Source of the DNA: Bacillota bacterium | GTDB taxonomy: Bacteria; Bacillota; Clostridia; CAKSNL01; HGM11501 | Length of the DNA: 48,165 nt | Assembly: GCA_030705805.1 (NCBI GenBank) | Contig: JAUZPY010000004.1 | Span: 1-48,165 of the forward strand | Direction of reading: 5' to 3' | Shown: positions 9,428-18,735 of the stretch, in pieces | Numbering within the stretch: the first letter of the stretch is position 1 | Layout of the letters: every line of letters starts with the position of its first letter | Position numbers and translations under genes: made by a program | The notes under the pieces: model-generated | Told to the model about the DNA's origin: nothing | Database searches by the model: none | The model's input: only the letters and a program-made list of their open reading frames with translations

Positions 9428-10738
9428 ATGATTAAAACTGCATTTTATGAAAAAGAGATAACCCCTCCGCTTGGCTGTGCTATTCCGGGATATTTTAATT
9501 TAAGACAGGGCAGTGATGTTAAAGACAGACTGTATGCTAAGGCTGTTGTTGTAGATAACGGCTCTAATATTATAGCTATAGCTGCCGCTGACGGCTGCAT
9601 TGTGGAAGCTAAAATAAGGGATAGGGTAGCAGATAGGGTATTTAAGTATACAAAAATTAACCCCGAAAATATAATGCTTGCATATACACATACCCATACG
9701 GGTATTCCTATGTCGGAAACCAGTGGGGATCTTGATGCAGATGACTGTGCAAAGGGCTACATTGATGTCCTTGTAAGGCTTATAGCTGACTGCATTACCT
9801 TAGCGTATTACCGTTTAAAGGAAAGCAATATTACTTTCGGAACCGGTGAGGTAGAAGGCATTTCATTTTGCAGAAACTACTTTATGAAAAACAGCACCCC
9901 AAGAACTAACCCCGGCAGGCTTAACCCGGACATAGAAAAGCCTGTTTCAGGTACCGATAACGATTTGCCTGTTTTGTTTTTTAGAGATAAGGATGGAGTG
10001 CCGATAGGTGCAGTAACTTGTTTTGCCTGCCATCAGGACTGCGTTGACGGCACACAGTACAGCGGCGACTTTTCATCTGAATTATCTAAGCAGCTTAAAA
10101 AGGCTTACGGAGAAGATTTTGTTTCCATTTTCCTTGCAGGCACCTGCGGAAACATTAACCACTTTGATGTAACAAGAGAAAAGGACGCACCTGATCACTA
10201 TAGAATGATGGGCAGGATAATTGCAGGGGAAGCTTTAAAAACTATAGCTAAGTCAAAGCCTGTAATAGGCGATGGGGTAGTATCTAAGTATAAGATTATT
10301 ACCATGAACAGAGCTGATATCCCTGAAGAAAAACTAAAGGAAGCAAAAAACATTGTTGCAACGATAAAAGAAATTAAGGGTATCAAGCTGGCAGCTGACG
10401 GCACTGACCCGGATCAATATAATTTGGCAATGGCAAAAAAGCTTCTTAACTTTGCAGAAGGTCCTGATAAATTTGACGTTCCTGTTCAGGTAATTAAAAT
10501 AGGAGATTTTACTCTATATGCATTTTCTAATGAAGTCTTTTACCAGTATGGAAAGATGGTAAAGGATGCGAAGGAAGGAAAGTATATGGTATCTTCCATG
10601 TGCAATGCAAGCTATGGTTATGTTCCGACAAAGGACTTGTTTTATGATACGATTTATGAATCTAAAATAGGCTCAAACCGTCTTGAAAAAGATGCAGGTT
10701 TTAAAATGGCGGAAGCCCTTATTGAAATGGGTAAATAA
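9428..10738 (+). CDS. neutral/alkaline ceramidase-like N-terminal-domain protein
   Basis: AYTHTHTG, TCFACHQDCVDGTQYSGDF, FLAGTCGNINHFD. Confidence 0.8.
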   Translation: MIKTAFYEKEITPPLGCAIPGYFNLRQGSDVKDRLYAKAVVVDNGSNIIAIAAADGCIVEAKIRDRVADRVFKYTKINPENIMLAYTHTHTGIPMSETSGDLDADDCAKGYIDVLVRLIADCITLAYYRLKESNITFGTGEVEGISFCRNYFMKNSTPRTNPGRLNPDIEKPVSGTDNDLPVLFFRDKDGVPIGAVTCFACHQDCVDGTQYSGDFSSELSKQLKKAYGEDFVSIFLAGTCGNINHFDVTREKDAPDHYRMMGRIIAGEALKTIAKSKPVIGDGVVSKYKIITMNRADIPEEKLKEAKNIVATIKEIKGIKLAADGTDPDQYNLAMAKKLLNFAEGPDKFDVPVQVIKIGDFTLYAFSNEVFYQYGKMVKDAKEGKYMVSSMCNASYGYVPTKDLFYDTIYESKIGSNRLEKDAGFKMAEALIEMGK

Positions 10739-10744
10739 TAAACC

Positions 10745-10763
10745 GGTTCGACTTCCTTATGCC
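10745..10763 (-). repeat. half-copy of the TTAGGCATAAGGGAGTCGAAC repeat family (element F)
   Basis: GGTTCGACTTCCTTATGCC; reverse complement matches GGCATAAGGGAGTCGAACC at 36592-36611 with one mismatch. Confidence 0.5.
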
Positions 10764-10796
10764 ATACATAAAAGAAGGCAGCATATTAGCTATAAT

Positions 10797-10841
10797 AAAA
10801 ACAGATAGTAGACACACTTTGTGTGTCTACTATCTGTTTTT
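10797..10841. terminator. bidirectional intrinsic terminator between convergent genes
   Basis: AAAAACAGATAGTAGACACAC TTT GTGTGTCTACTATCTGTTTTT perfect palindrome. Confidence 0.85.
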
Positions 10842-10904
10842 GTATCAAGAAACTTAAGGGAACAGCTGGGCTGAAGCAACTTATGCCCCCTGACTAAAAG
10901 GGCT

Positions 10905-12548
10905 TTATCTGATTCCACCTCCGCCGCCTCCGGAAAAGCCTCCTCCGCCGCCAAATGAGGCACTGCCGCCTGCCCCGGAGCTTCTCTGTGCCCCTATTGA
11001 AGCCGCATAAGATGCAGTATTATATCTTCCGGCAATATACAGCATAGCAAAGGTATTATCAAATTCGACAGTTTCAGGGTAAAGCTTCTTCAGCTGATCT
11101 TTGACTTCTTCGGCTACACCGATAACACTTGCAAAAACCAGATATTCCTGCCAAATGGCAACTTCTTTAACTGTTCGCTCTTCAATAAGAGAAAAATCAA
11201 GTAAAAACTTTTTGAAGCCCATTACTTCCGATAAAGCTGCCTTTCCGCCTTCTGTTAAATTTTTTATTTGCCTTTGTCCTATACCTTTAAAATAACCATT
11301 TCTATCAAAAGTATCTTTGGCGTTATCCTTAGCAAGTGCAACAATATCATTCATATCATCGTAATGCTTTTCACAGTATTTTTTAAGCTCTTTTTCCTCG
11401 ACTATATTATCTGAACCGGACGCATTTCGGAGAATCTCATATAGGCTTAGCAAAAGGTCATCAGATTCGGGAGGGCTTACAAGCTTTAAAGAAATGTTTT
11501 CTTTTTGGCTTCCAAAAATACCTTTGCTTATTTCTGTTACAGGCTCTAAATTACCGCCCAGAATCATTTGCATATAAGCGCCGGTAATAATTGTTCCTTC
11601 ATCATGGTTCAGTCCAAAATTTAAGGCCATGAGATACACTGCTTCCAGATTTTTATTCATAGGAATTTCTCTGAAATATTCTGAGTTTTTATACATTTTA
11701 TGAATTTCAATCTTTCTTTTTATTGCAAATAAAATCAATAAAAGAAAACTGGCAATAATTATGAAAAAAATTATTCTAAAGGAATTTATAGGATTTGCTG
11801 AAGGCAGTTCTGTTTTTCCTTGACTGTAACTGCTTCCCTCAAAGGCTTTTTCTTTTACGGATTCAAAACTCCCGCTTACCTTTCGAGTTGGCGATAAAAG
11901 TCCCTTATTAAATGATGCAAGGATAATCATACTGTTATCATCTGCTAGCGGAGACGTTGTATATGCATTAATTTTTCCATCTTTAAATTCTATTTGTCCG
12001 CCATAACCAAAGGACCATATACCACAATTATCTTTATTTAAAGCTGTGCCGTCTTTAAGCAATATTTCCACATGAGCGTCAGTGGGAAAAAAGCTCATGC
12101 CTTTATTTACAAACATAAAATTAAATCCGTCATAATCATCATAGGAAGCAACAAGGCCTGTAACCTTGTATTCTATAGAATAACGATTTTCTCCGTAATT
12201 TGAAATGCCCCAGCAAAGTTCATAACCGCCTGACTTGGTTACTATTCCACATTTATTTGCTTTATCTTTAAAACTGGCGTCTACATTCCATCGTCCTATG
12301 TTCTTATACTCACCGTTAATATCAGAAACCTTAAAGTCCTCTATTTTTTGGCCATTAAGGTTATTCATTTCAAGGTAAAACTCTGTGCCTTCGCTAATGT
12401 CGGTTTTCCAATTCTGAACGATATAGGCAGTTCCGTCAGGGGAAAGTGTTACTGTAACACCGATTTCCGATACATTGTTTTTGGCAAAGGAACAGATAGG
12501 ACAAAGCAAAATTGTTATTAAAAGAAAAACGGAAAACAGTTTCTTCAT
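10905..12548 (-). CDS. DUF2207 domain-containing membrane protein with Gly-rich C-terminus
   Basis: signal peptide MKKLFSVFLLITILL; TM near residue 270; C-term SFGGGGGFSGGGGGGIR; RBS GGAGAGG before ATG 12548. Confidence 0.8.
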   Translation of the reverse strand: MKKLFSVFLLITILLCPICSFAKNNVSEIGVTVTLSPDGTAYIVQNWKTDISEGTEFYLEMNNLNGQKIEDFKVSDINGEYKNIGRWNVDASFKDKANKCGIVTKSGGYELCWGISNYGENRYSIEYKVTGLVASYDDYDGFNFMFVNKGMSFFPTDAHVEILLKDGTALNKDNCGIWSFGYGGQIEFKDGKINAYTTSPLADDNSMIILASFNKGLLSPTRKVSGSFESVKEKAFEGSSYSQGKTELPSANPINSFRIIFFIIIASFLLLILFAIKRKIEIHKMYKNSEYFREIPMNKNLEAVYLMALNFGLNHDEGTIITGAYMQMILGGNLEPVTEISKGIFGSQKENISLKLVSPPESDDLLLSLYEILRNASGSDNIVEEKELKKYCEKHYDDMNDIVALAKDNAKDTFDRNGYFKGIGQRQIKNLTEGGKAALSEVMGFKKFLLDFSLIEERTVKEVAIWQEYLVFASVIGVAEEVKDQLKKLYPETVEFDNTFAMLYIAGRYNTASYAASIGAQRSSGAGGSASFGGGGGFSGGGGGGIR

Positions 12549-12611
12549 AAAAATCCTCTCCATTTAATTAAATTATCTATTTTAAATTAGGTAAAAGCAT
12601 AATATTTTTGC

Positions 12612-12661
12612 TTAGGTATAAGGGAGTCAAACTCTATAGGGCTTTACGCCCTTATGCCTAA
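12612..12661. repeat. 50-bp palindromic element, copy A
   Basis: TTAGGTATAAGGGAGTCAAACTCTATAGGGCTTTACGCCCTTATGCCTAA; same length and core as copy B. Confidence 0.8.
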
Positions 12662-12884
12662 TCTATCCCTAACTAAAATAAAATATGCTAGTATTATAGC
12701 CTAATTATAGCAACATGACAGTATTTTTGTCAATGTACAATAGTGAGTATAAGTAGCGGTTTGCTGCGAAAAGCATATAATGTGTATTGAATGATTAAAA
12801 ATCGCAGTAAATTAATGCTTGCGTTTTTAGATGTTTTGTTAGCTAGATACAATGTTTATGCTAAACTTTAATGAGGTGAAATGC

Positions 12885-13553
12885 TTGGAAAATAATCATT
12901 TAACAATAGGTATGAAAGCACCTGATTTTATGGCTAATTCTTCATCCGGGCCTTTAAAAATGTCTGACTATAAAGGCAAATGGGTTGTGTTTTTTTCTCA
13001 TCCGGGAGACTTTACCCCTGTTTGCACTACGGAATTTTTAGCTTTTGCAAAAGCAAACGATCAGTTTGTTGATAAAAATACTCAGCTGCTCGGACTTAGT
13101 ATAGATTCAAACCCTTCCCATCTTGCATGGCTTTATGCTATATACATGACAACAGGAGTAACTATTCCATTCCCTGTAATTGCTGATAGAATGGCCGAAG
13201 TTGCAAAACTCTACGGAATGATTGCACCTAATGTAAGCACTCAGGAAACTGTAAGAAATGTGTTTATAATCGACCCGAATCAGATAATTAGGGCAATACT
13301 TATATATCCTTTAACAAACGGAAGAAGCATACCTGAAATAATCAGGCTGTTAACTGCGCTGCAGACAACAGATGCAGAAAAAGTTGTGACACCCGCAAAT
13401 TGGCAGCCCGGTCAGCCGACAATGGTGAGCGCTCCTAAGACATACAATGATTTGCTATCTCGTGAAAATGAACCGCAAGCTCTTGGCCTTGAATGTGAGG
13501 ATTGGTTTTGGTGTTACAATCAAAAAAACCTTCCGGAAGGCATCAAGGAATAA
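12885..13553 (+). CDS. peroxiredoxin (AhpC/TSA, Prx6-like)
   Basis: HPGDFTPVCTTEF peroxidatic-Cys motif; C-term CEDWFWCYNQK; TTG start chosen because GAGGTG RBS lies just upstream (ORF extends to 12852). Confidence 0.9.
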   Translation: MENNHLTIGMKAPDFMANSSSGPLKMSDYKGKWVVFFSHPGDFTPVCTTEFLAFAKANDQFVDKNTQLLGLSIDSNPSHLAWLYAIYMTTGVTIPFPVIADRMAEVAKLYGMIAPNVSTQETVRNVFIIDPNQIIRAILIYPLTNGRSIPEIIRLLTALQTTDAEKVVTPANWQPGQPTMVSAPKTYNDLLSRENEPQALGLECEDWFWCYNQKNLPEGIKE

Positions 13554-13645
13554 AAAACGTACCGGATATATGAACTACACATGTGGTTATTATATAACAT
13601 GTCTAACTTTTTGGGTGCAGCTTAATATCGTCCGGTACGTTTTTG
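13552..13645 (+). repeat. long-range inverted repeat / possible terminator after peroxiredoxin
   Basis: AAAAAACGTACCGGATAT ... ATATCGTCCGGTACGTTTTT. Confidence 0.55.
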
Positions 13646-13773
13646 TAATATAAAGTCTTTTTAAGCCTAATATAATATACAATATAGATAGTAACGCCGT
13701 TTCGCTTGACATGCTTTTTAAGCAATGTTATAATGTAGCCAGCAAAGGGTTGCTGTTATTGGAGGTTGACAAA

Positions 13774-14583
13774 ATGCTTAATCGTAAGGGCACCAAAACG
13801 GAGAGAATTACACATGGGGCTTACCTGCTGGTACTGTTCAGCTTTTTAATTCCTATAGGTTACTTGATTTATAAAATTGCTGTAACTAATAATATTAAGG
13901 CTCCTGAGTTGAATTACAGATCAAGAGCTGATTATGTATTAATGCTAGTGCAATGTGTGCTTGGTGTAGCAGTATTGCATTTACCGACTATTATGGAAAA
14001 AAGGTTTAAGTTTGAGTTACCCGCGGCTCTTTATCTGATGTACATAGTTTTTTTATACTGTGCAATTTTTTTGGGAGAGGTGCGTTCTTTTTATTACGAA
14101 GTGCCGCATTGGGATGTTGTACTTCATTGCTTCAGCAGCATAATGGCAGGAGCCTTTGGATTTATTGTGGTGGCTATTTTAAACAGTAATGAACATGTTG
14201 CTATTAATCTATCACCGTTTTTCGTTGCTCTCTTTGCTTTTTGCTTCGCAGTTATGATAGGCGCAGTTTGGGAAATTTATGAATATACCTTTGACGGGCT
14301 GTTAGGATTAAATATGCAGAAATATATGCTTTGTGACGGCACAATGCTCATCGGGCATCAGGCGTTAAGGGATACAATGAAGGATATTATAGTTGACTGC
14401 ATTGGGGCTTTGGGCACGTCTGTTGCAGGATATCTAAGCCTTAAAAGTAATAAAGGCTGGGCAACTTATGTGATTGCAAAATATAGTAAGGAAAACATAG
14501 AAGAATTAGAAAATAAAAGGATTAAAGGTAATAAGAATATTAAGAATCATACGGATAACAAAAAAGAAGCTCACTCATTATGA
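13774..14583 (+). CDS. multi-TM membrane protein, possibly DUF2238/YjdF-like
   Basis: HWDVVLHCFSSIMAGAFGF, GAVWEIYEYTFDGLLGLNMQ; GGAGG RBS before ATG 13774 (ORF extends to 13711). Confidence 0.65.
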   Translation: MLNRKGTKTERITHGAYLLVLFSFLIPIGYLIYKIAVTNNIKAPELNYRSRADYVLMLVQCVLGVAVLHLPTIMEKRFKFELPAALYLMYIVFLYCAIFLGEVRSFYYEVPHWDVVLHCFSSIMAGAFGFIVVAILNSNEHVAINLSPFFVALFAFCFAVMIGAVWEIYEYTFDGLLGLNMQKYMLCDGTMLIGHQALRDTMKDIIVDCIGALGTSVAGYLSLKSNKGWATYVIAKYSKENIEELENKRIKGNKNIKNHTDNKKEAHSL

Positions 14584-14596
14584 AGTGAGTTTTTTA
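14570..14596 (+). terminator. intrinsic terminator overlapping gene end
   Basis: CTCACTCATTATGAAGTGAGTTTTTT. Confidence 0.7.
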
Positions 14597-14664
14597 GTAG
14601 ATATTTTTATTTAGCTATGTTATAGTAAAGTGGTTATATTTTCACCTAAAAGGAGTGAACGTGT

Positions 14665-15447
14665 TTGAAAAAAATCTTATTTATGTTATTACTTATAAGC
14701 CTTATTATAAGTGGGTGCAGTATTGATAAAACTGTAGATGATAATATAGGGAAGGCTGTATCAGATGCAATTCTTACTGATAATGAAGAAGGTTATTTAA
14801 GCGGTGAATGCAGGGGAGAAGGCCATATTATTTTAAAGACAGAAGAGAAAAATGACATAGTTATTGTTTATGCCCAGACTATGTATGGAGAATATGGATT
14901 TCAGAACGATAATTTTGTTAAAATTTCAGGATCAGGTAATATCCCTGCGGTTATAGAGTTTAAAAAGAAAAATAATAAATTAAGTTTATATAGTTTTAAG
15001 TATCCAAAAGACGGGGCCGATTATGTAAAATCTATCAAAGAAATGTTTCCTTTAACGCTGCAAACCAAAGTCTTATATCCTTCTGATAAAGATTTAGAAG
15101 AGCTTTCAAAGCAGGAAAGAGTATATGCGCAGAATTATTTAAAATCCATAGGCCGGGAAGCAAAGATAGGCGATTATGGCGACTTTGAACACAATCTTCT
15201 TACGGATGTCGGTGTACCGGTGGAGGTTTCAAATAAAATCCTTAAGTATAAAGAACTGTCAAAATACCCTGACTACATAGGAACACAGGAATTTATTGAA
15301 AACGGGGAAAGGTGCATTTACAGGACGTCTTATAACAAAGAAGAAAACAAGGTGATTTTCAGTAAAATCGGCCCACCTAAGGAATCATCAGCTTATGCTG
15401 AATATTATGAGGTGGATGGTACGACAGGGGAGCTGCTAAAAAAATAA
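14665..15447 (+). CDS. putative lipoprotein of unknown function
   Basis: MKKILFMLLLISLIISGCS lipobox; AAAGGAGTG RBS; TTG start. Confidence 0.75.
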   Translation: MKKILFMLLLISLIISGCSIDKTVDDNIGKAVSDAILTDNEEGYLSGECRGEGHIILKTEEKNDIVIVYAQTMYGEYGFQNDNFVKISGSGNIPAVIEFKKKNNKLSLYSFKYPKDGADYVKSIKEMFPLTLQTKVLYPSDKDLEELSKQERVYAQNYLKSIGREAKIGDYGDFEHNLLTDVGVPVEVSNKILKYKELSKYPDYIGTQEFIENGERCIYRTSYNKEENKVIFSKIGPPKESSAYAEYYEVDGTTGELLKK

Positions 15448-15531
15448 GAACGGAAAAAAGCCTTAAAATATTAACCTTAGTTCATAGAGATATATATAAC
15501 TTATTCAATAGAGAAAAAACAGGAAGTAGTG

Positions 15532-15581
15532 TTAAGCATAAGGGAGTCGAACTCTATAGGGCTTTACTCCCTTATGCTTAA
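15532..15581. repeat. 50-bp palindromic element, copy B
   Basis: TTAAGCATAAGGGAGTCGAACTCTATAGGGCTTTACTCCCTTATGCTTAA; 16-bp perfect terminal inverted repeats. Confidence 0.85.
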
Positions 15582-15609
15582 GATATAAAACATTAAAGCA
15601 GCAGTAAAT

Positions 15610-15643
15610 AAAAACAGGTGTATATTGACATACATCTGTTTTT
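15610..15643 (+). terminator. intrinsic terminator-like hairpin
   Basis: AAAAACAGGTGTATATTGACATACATCTGTTTTT. Confidence 0.65.
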
Positions 15644-15749
15644 ATTTGCAAAATTTAAAATATTTTACAAGAAAAATATGGGCATTTTGTATTTTTTTAA
15701 TGATATAATATAAATAAAAAAATCATTTTGCAAAAGGGGATGTTAGTTA

Positions 15750-16895
15750 ATGAAAAAAGTGTCAACAATACTGCTCGCAATAAGTGTTTTGGCAAGTATG
15801 TTTTACATATTGCCTGTTTATGCAGCTCCAAATCCGGTGGTTTATTTATCTTTTGAGGGAGACCTTAAAAACCAGGCTGGCGGTGATTATAATGGAAAGG
15901 CAGACGGTAATGTTACATTTGAAGAAAAAGGTGCTGTTGGAAAAGGGGCATTTATTAACAATGGCTATATTGAACTTGAAAACAGCAAAAATATCAAGTT
16001 CGGTAAGCAAATGTCTTTTACTATGTGGATTAGAATAGAAAATGATGAGATATTTAATCCTGGTCTTTTAATGAAGGCAGGTAAAGAAGATGTTTTAAAT
16101 GATTGTCCTTTTAAGTTTTGTACCAGTTATGGTAATGGGGCATTGGGTTCATCCTTTAGCCTTTTATCACCTGATTCTGAAGAGGGCTCAATTTGGGAAA
16201 GTGATTCGGATGAAATGTTCAAAGCGGGTATGTTAAAAGAAAGATGGCATCATATTGCTGCTGTGTTTGACGGCAAAGGAATTACATATTATGTTGATGG
16301 GAAATATGCTTCAAGTGAAGAAGTTTCCAGTGATTTCGAGAGTTTTACTAGCATTTTTGATAGTGGAAAAAACATTTTTCTTGGAAGAGGCGATGAAAAC
16401 CTACGAGGTTATATGGATGAATTTAAACTGTTTAACAGTGTTTTAACAGCTAATGATGTAGCTGCTATTGCATTAGAAGGAAGAAAAGTACTTAATAATA
16501 AAATGGTATTAAAGCTAGATAAACCCGAAATGATCATTAACGGTGTTGAGAAAGAGATCGATCCAGGAAGAGGAACCGCACCACGCCTTGATACAGACAG
16601 TGGCAGAACCCTTGTTCCAATCAGAGCTCTTGTAGAAGTAATGGGCGGAAGCATTGGTTTTGATGAAAGTGATCAAAGAGGAAGGGTTGATATAACCCTT
16701 GGAAGCATAAATATTAAAATTTGGCTTTATAATCAAAACGCAGAGGTGAATGGCAAGCCTTATGAATTGGATGTTGTACCAAAAACTATTAACGGGAGAA
16801 CCATGTTGCCATTAAGATTTGTTATTGAAAATCTCGGAGCAGAAGTTGATTGGAATCAGGAAACACAAGAAATTACAATTAAATATGCAGGATAA
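15750..16895 (+). CDS. secreted LamG (concanavalin A-like) protein with C-terminal copper-amine-oxidase-N-like stalk domain
   Basis: signal peptide; LamG features RWHHIAAVFDGKGITYYVDGK and GYMDEFKLFNSVLTANDV; two repeats RTLVPIRALVEVMGG / RTMLPLRFVIENLGAEVDWNQETQEITI. Confidence 0.85.
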   Translation: MKKVSTILLAISVLASMFYILPVYAAPNPVVYLSFEGDLKNQAGGDYNGKADGNVTFEEKGAVGKGAFINNGYIELENSKNIKFGKQMSFTMWIRIENDEIFNPGLLMKAGKEDVLNDCPFKFCTSYGNGALGSSFSLLSPDSEEGSIWESDSDEMFKAGMLKERWHHIAAVFDGKGITYYVDGKYASSEEVSSDFESFTSIFDSGKNIFLGRGDENLRGYMDEFKLFNSVLTANDVAAIALEGRKVLNNKMVLKLDKPEMIINGVEKEIDPGRGTAPRLDTDSGRTLVPIRALVEVMGGSIGFDESDQRGRVDITLGSINIKIWLYNQNAEVNGKPYELDVVPKTINGRTMLPLRFVIENLGAEVDWNQETQEITIKYAG

Positions 16896-16918
16896 TAAAA
16901 TGTTCTAGTAAAAGATAG

Positions 16919-16957
16919 AAGACAAGAATGGCATTTGATGTTGCTATTCTTGTCTTT
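16919..16957 (+). terminator. intrinsic terminator
   Basis: AAGACAAGAATGGCA...TGCTATTCTTGTCTTTT. Confidence 0.7.
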
Positions 16958-16959
16958 TA

Positions 16960-17165
16960 ATGATATTTGATTCGGCACGCAAATTTAAAATACAAATATG
17001 GTTTAAAAAAATTTTGGTGCCTAAGAATACTATGTGGATACGGTAGGTAGAAACAAAAAAGTGACAGAAGAATACATAAAAAATCAGATGGAAGAAGATT
17101 ATACAGCGGACCAAATGAGTATCAAAGAATACACAGACCCGTTTACGGGTGGCAAGAATAAGTAG
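16960..17165 (+). pseudogene. tnpA: C-terminal remnant of IS200/IS605-family TnpA (Y1) transposase, frameshifted
   Basis: across frames: MIFD|RHANLKYKYGLKKFWC|YYVDTVGRNKKVTEEYIKNQMEEDYTADQMSIKEYTDPFTG; at least two frameshifts, N-terminal HUH region absent. Confidence 0.8.
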
Positions 17166-17169
17166 GCAA

Positions 17170-17305
17170 AAAAAGGCAGCCGCTTTAAGCGGCTGCCAGT
17201 AATGGTAACAGTGTCAAACTTTCAGCGCCCCTTTAGGGGTTAAGCCTGTAATAACCCCTTTTAGGGGTCGTGCAAACCACCAGTTTACTGGTGGTTTTGA
17301 TTAAT
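17170..17305 (+). mobile_element. probable right end of the IS200/IS605 remnant
   Basis: hairpins GGCAGCCGCTTTAAGCGGCTGCC, CCCCTTTAGGGG, CCCCTTTTAGGGG and AACCACCAGTTTACTGGTGGTTTTGAT following the tnpA stop. Confidence 0.6.
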
Positions 17306-17315
17306 TAAGCTTTTA

Positions 17316-18734
17316 CTATTGGCTATCTTCAACTGTCATTACTTTCAAAATATCTGTAATGTTATCTGATCCTGAAGTTATTACGACCCTGTCATTATTT
17401 TTAACATAGCCTAATTTTTTTGCGATATTGATTGAATGATTAAATAACACGTTAATATCTGTTTGATATAATGCTTTGATAGGATATACGCCCCATGACA
17501 ATGAAAGCTGATGATATGCCTTATATTCCGGGGTAGAGGCTATTATTATTTCCCGGGGGCGGAACTTAGATACTGCCCTTGCAGTATGTCCTGTTTTAGT
17601 AACAGCAAAAATTGCAGATGCATTAACATCACGAGCAGTAGTGCAAGCAGCATCACAAATTGCATTTGTGGTATCGTTTATATCATTCTCATATTTGATA
17701 CCATTATATATATCCATATCAAAGGCGTCTTTTTCTGCCTGAAGAGCAATTTTAGCCATTACCTTTACCACCAGAGCCGGATGTTCTCCGACTGCTGATT
17801 CGCCAGAAAGCATAATAGCTGAAGTTCCGTCAAAAACTGCATTAGCTACGTCTGTAATTTCAGCTCTTGTAGGAGTATTGTTATGTATCATGGATTCCAG
17901 CATTTGAGTTGCTGTAATTACCATTTTACCGGCTTGATAGCATTTTTTTATAAATTTCTTTTGAAGACCGGGCAGACGCTCAAATTCAACTTCTACGCCC
18001 ATATCGCCTCGTGCAACCATTATTCCGTCAGAATAGTGTAATATTTCATCAAAATTATTTACGCCTTCTATATTTTCTATTTTAGATATAATTTTTATTT
18101 CATTCCCGCCGTGGTAATTAAGAAAATCGCGTATGGAAATTACATCTTCTTTAGAACGGACAAATGAAGCGGCAATAAAATCCACATCCTGCTCAACTCC
18201 GAATATCAGATCGGATTTATCCTGTTCGCTTAAGTAGGGAAAATCTAAATGAACATTGGGAACATTAACGCCTTTGCGGTCTGATATTTTACCTCCGACT
18301 AATACCTTGCAGATAACGTCATGGTTTTTTATTTCGGAAACTTCAAGAAGAATATTTCCGTCATCAATTAAAATTTTGTTGCCCGGGAAAACCTGGGAGG
18401 GCAAATCTTTATAAGAAACAGACACACGTTCTTCGTTCCCCAAAATATCATCAGATGTTAAAGTAAAATAACTTCCATTCTCCAAAAAAACACTTTTATT
18501 TTCAAAAACACCCAGCCTTATTTCAGGGCCTTTAGTATCAAGCATAACTGCTGCAGGTAAATTTAAGCTATCTCTTACCTTCCTAAAGGTATCAATTAAT
18601 AGTTTATGATTTTCATGAGTACCGTGTGAGAAGTTTAACCTTGCTATGTTCATGCCGCTAACAAGCATTTCCCTAAGGGTATCTTCATCTGAAGAAGATG
18701 GACCTAAAGTACATATTATTTTTGTTTTTCTCAT
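17316..18734 (-). CDS. pyk: pyruvate kinase
   Basis: MRKTKIICTLGPSS, MDTKGPEIR-type VMLDTKGPEIR, SKIENIEGV, MVARGDMGVE, ATQMLESM, TRAEITDVANAVFDG. Confidence 0.97.
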   Translation of the reverse strand: MRKTKIICTLGPSSSDEDTLREMLVSGMNIARLNFSHGTHENHKLLIDTFRKVRDSLNLPAAVMLDTKGPEIRLGVFENKSVFLENGSYFTLTSDDILGNEERVSVSYKDLPSQVFPGNKILIDDGNILLEVSEIKNHDVICKVLVGGKISDRKGVNVPNVHLDFPYLSEQDKSDLIFGVEQDVDFIAASFVRSKEDVISIRDFLNYHGGNEIKIISKIENIEGVNNFDEILHYSDGIMVARGDMGVEVEFERLPGLQKKFIKKCYQAGKMVITATQMLESMIHNNTPTRAEITDVANAVFDGTSAIMLSGESAVGEHPALVVKVMAKIALQAEKDAFDMDIYNGIKYENDINDTTNAICDAACTTARDVNASAIFAVTKTGHTARAVSKFRPREIIIASTPEYKAYHQLSLSWGVYPIKALYQTDINVLFNHSINIAKKLGYVKNNDRVVITSGSDNITDILKVMTVEDSQ

Positions 18735-18735
18735 T

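Noticed and set aside
10858-10904. Further copy of the GCATAAGGGAG repeat near AACTTATGCCCCCTG
   Set aside because: Only a 7-8-nt match (TTATGCC) and no recognisable partner arm; too weak to count.
13447-13653. 68-aa ORF at the peroxiredoxin 3' end
   Set aside because: Alternate frame of the peroxiredoxin gene running into its downstream inverted repeat.
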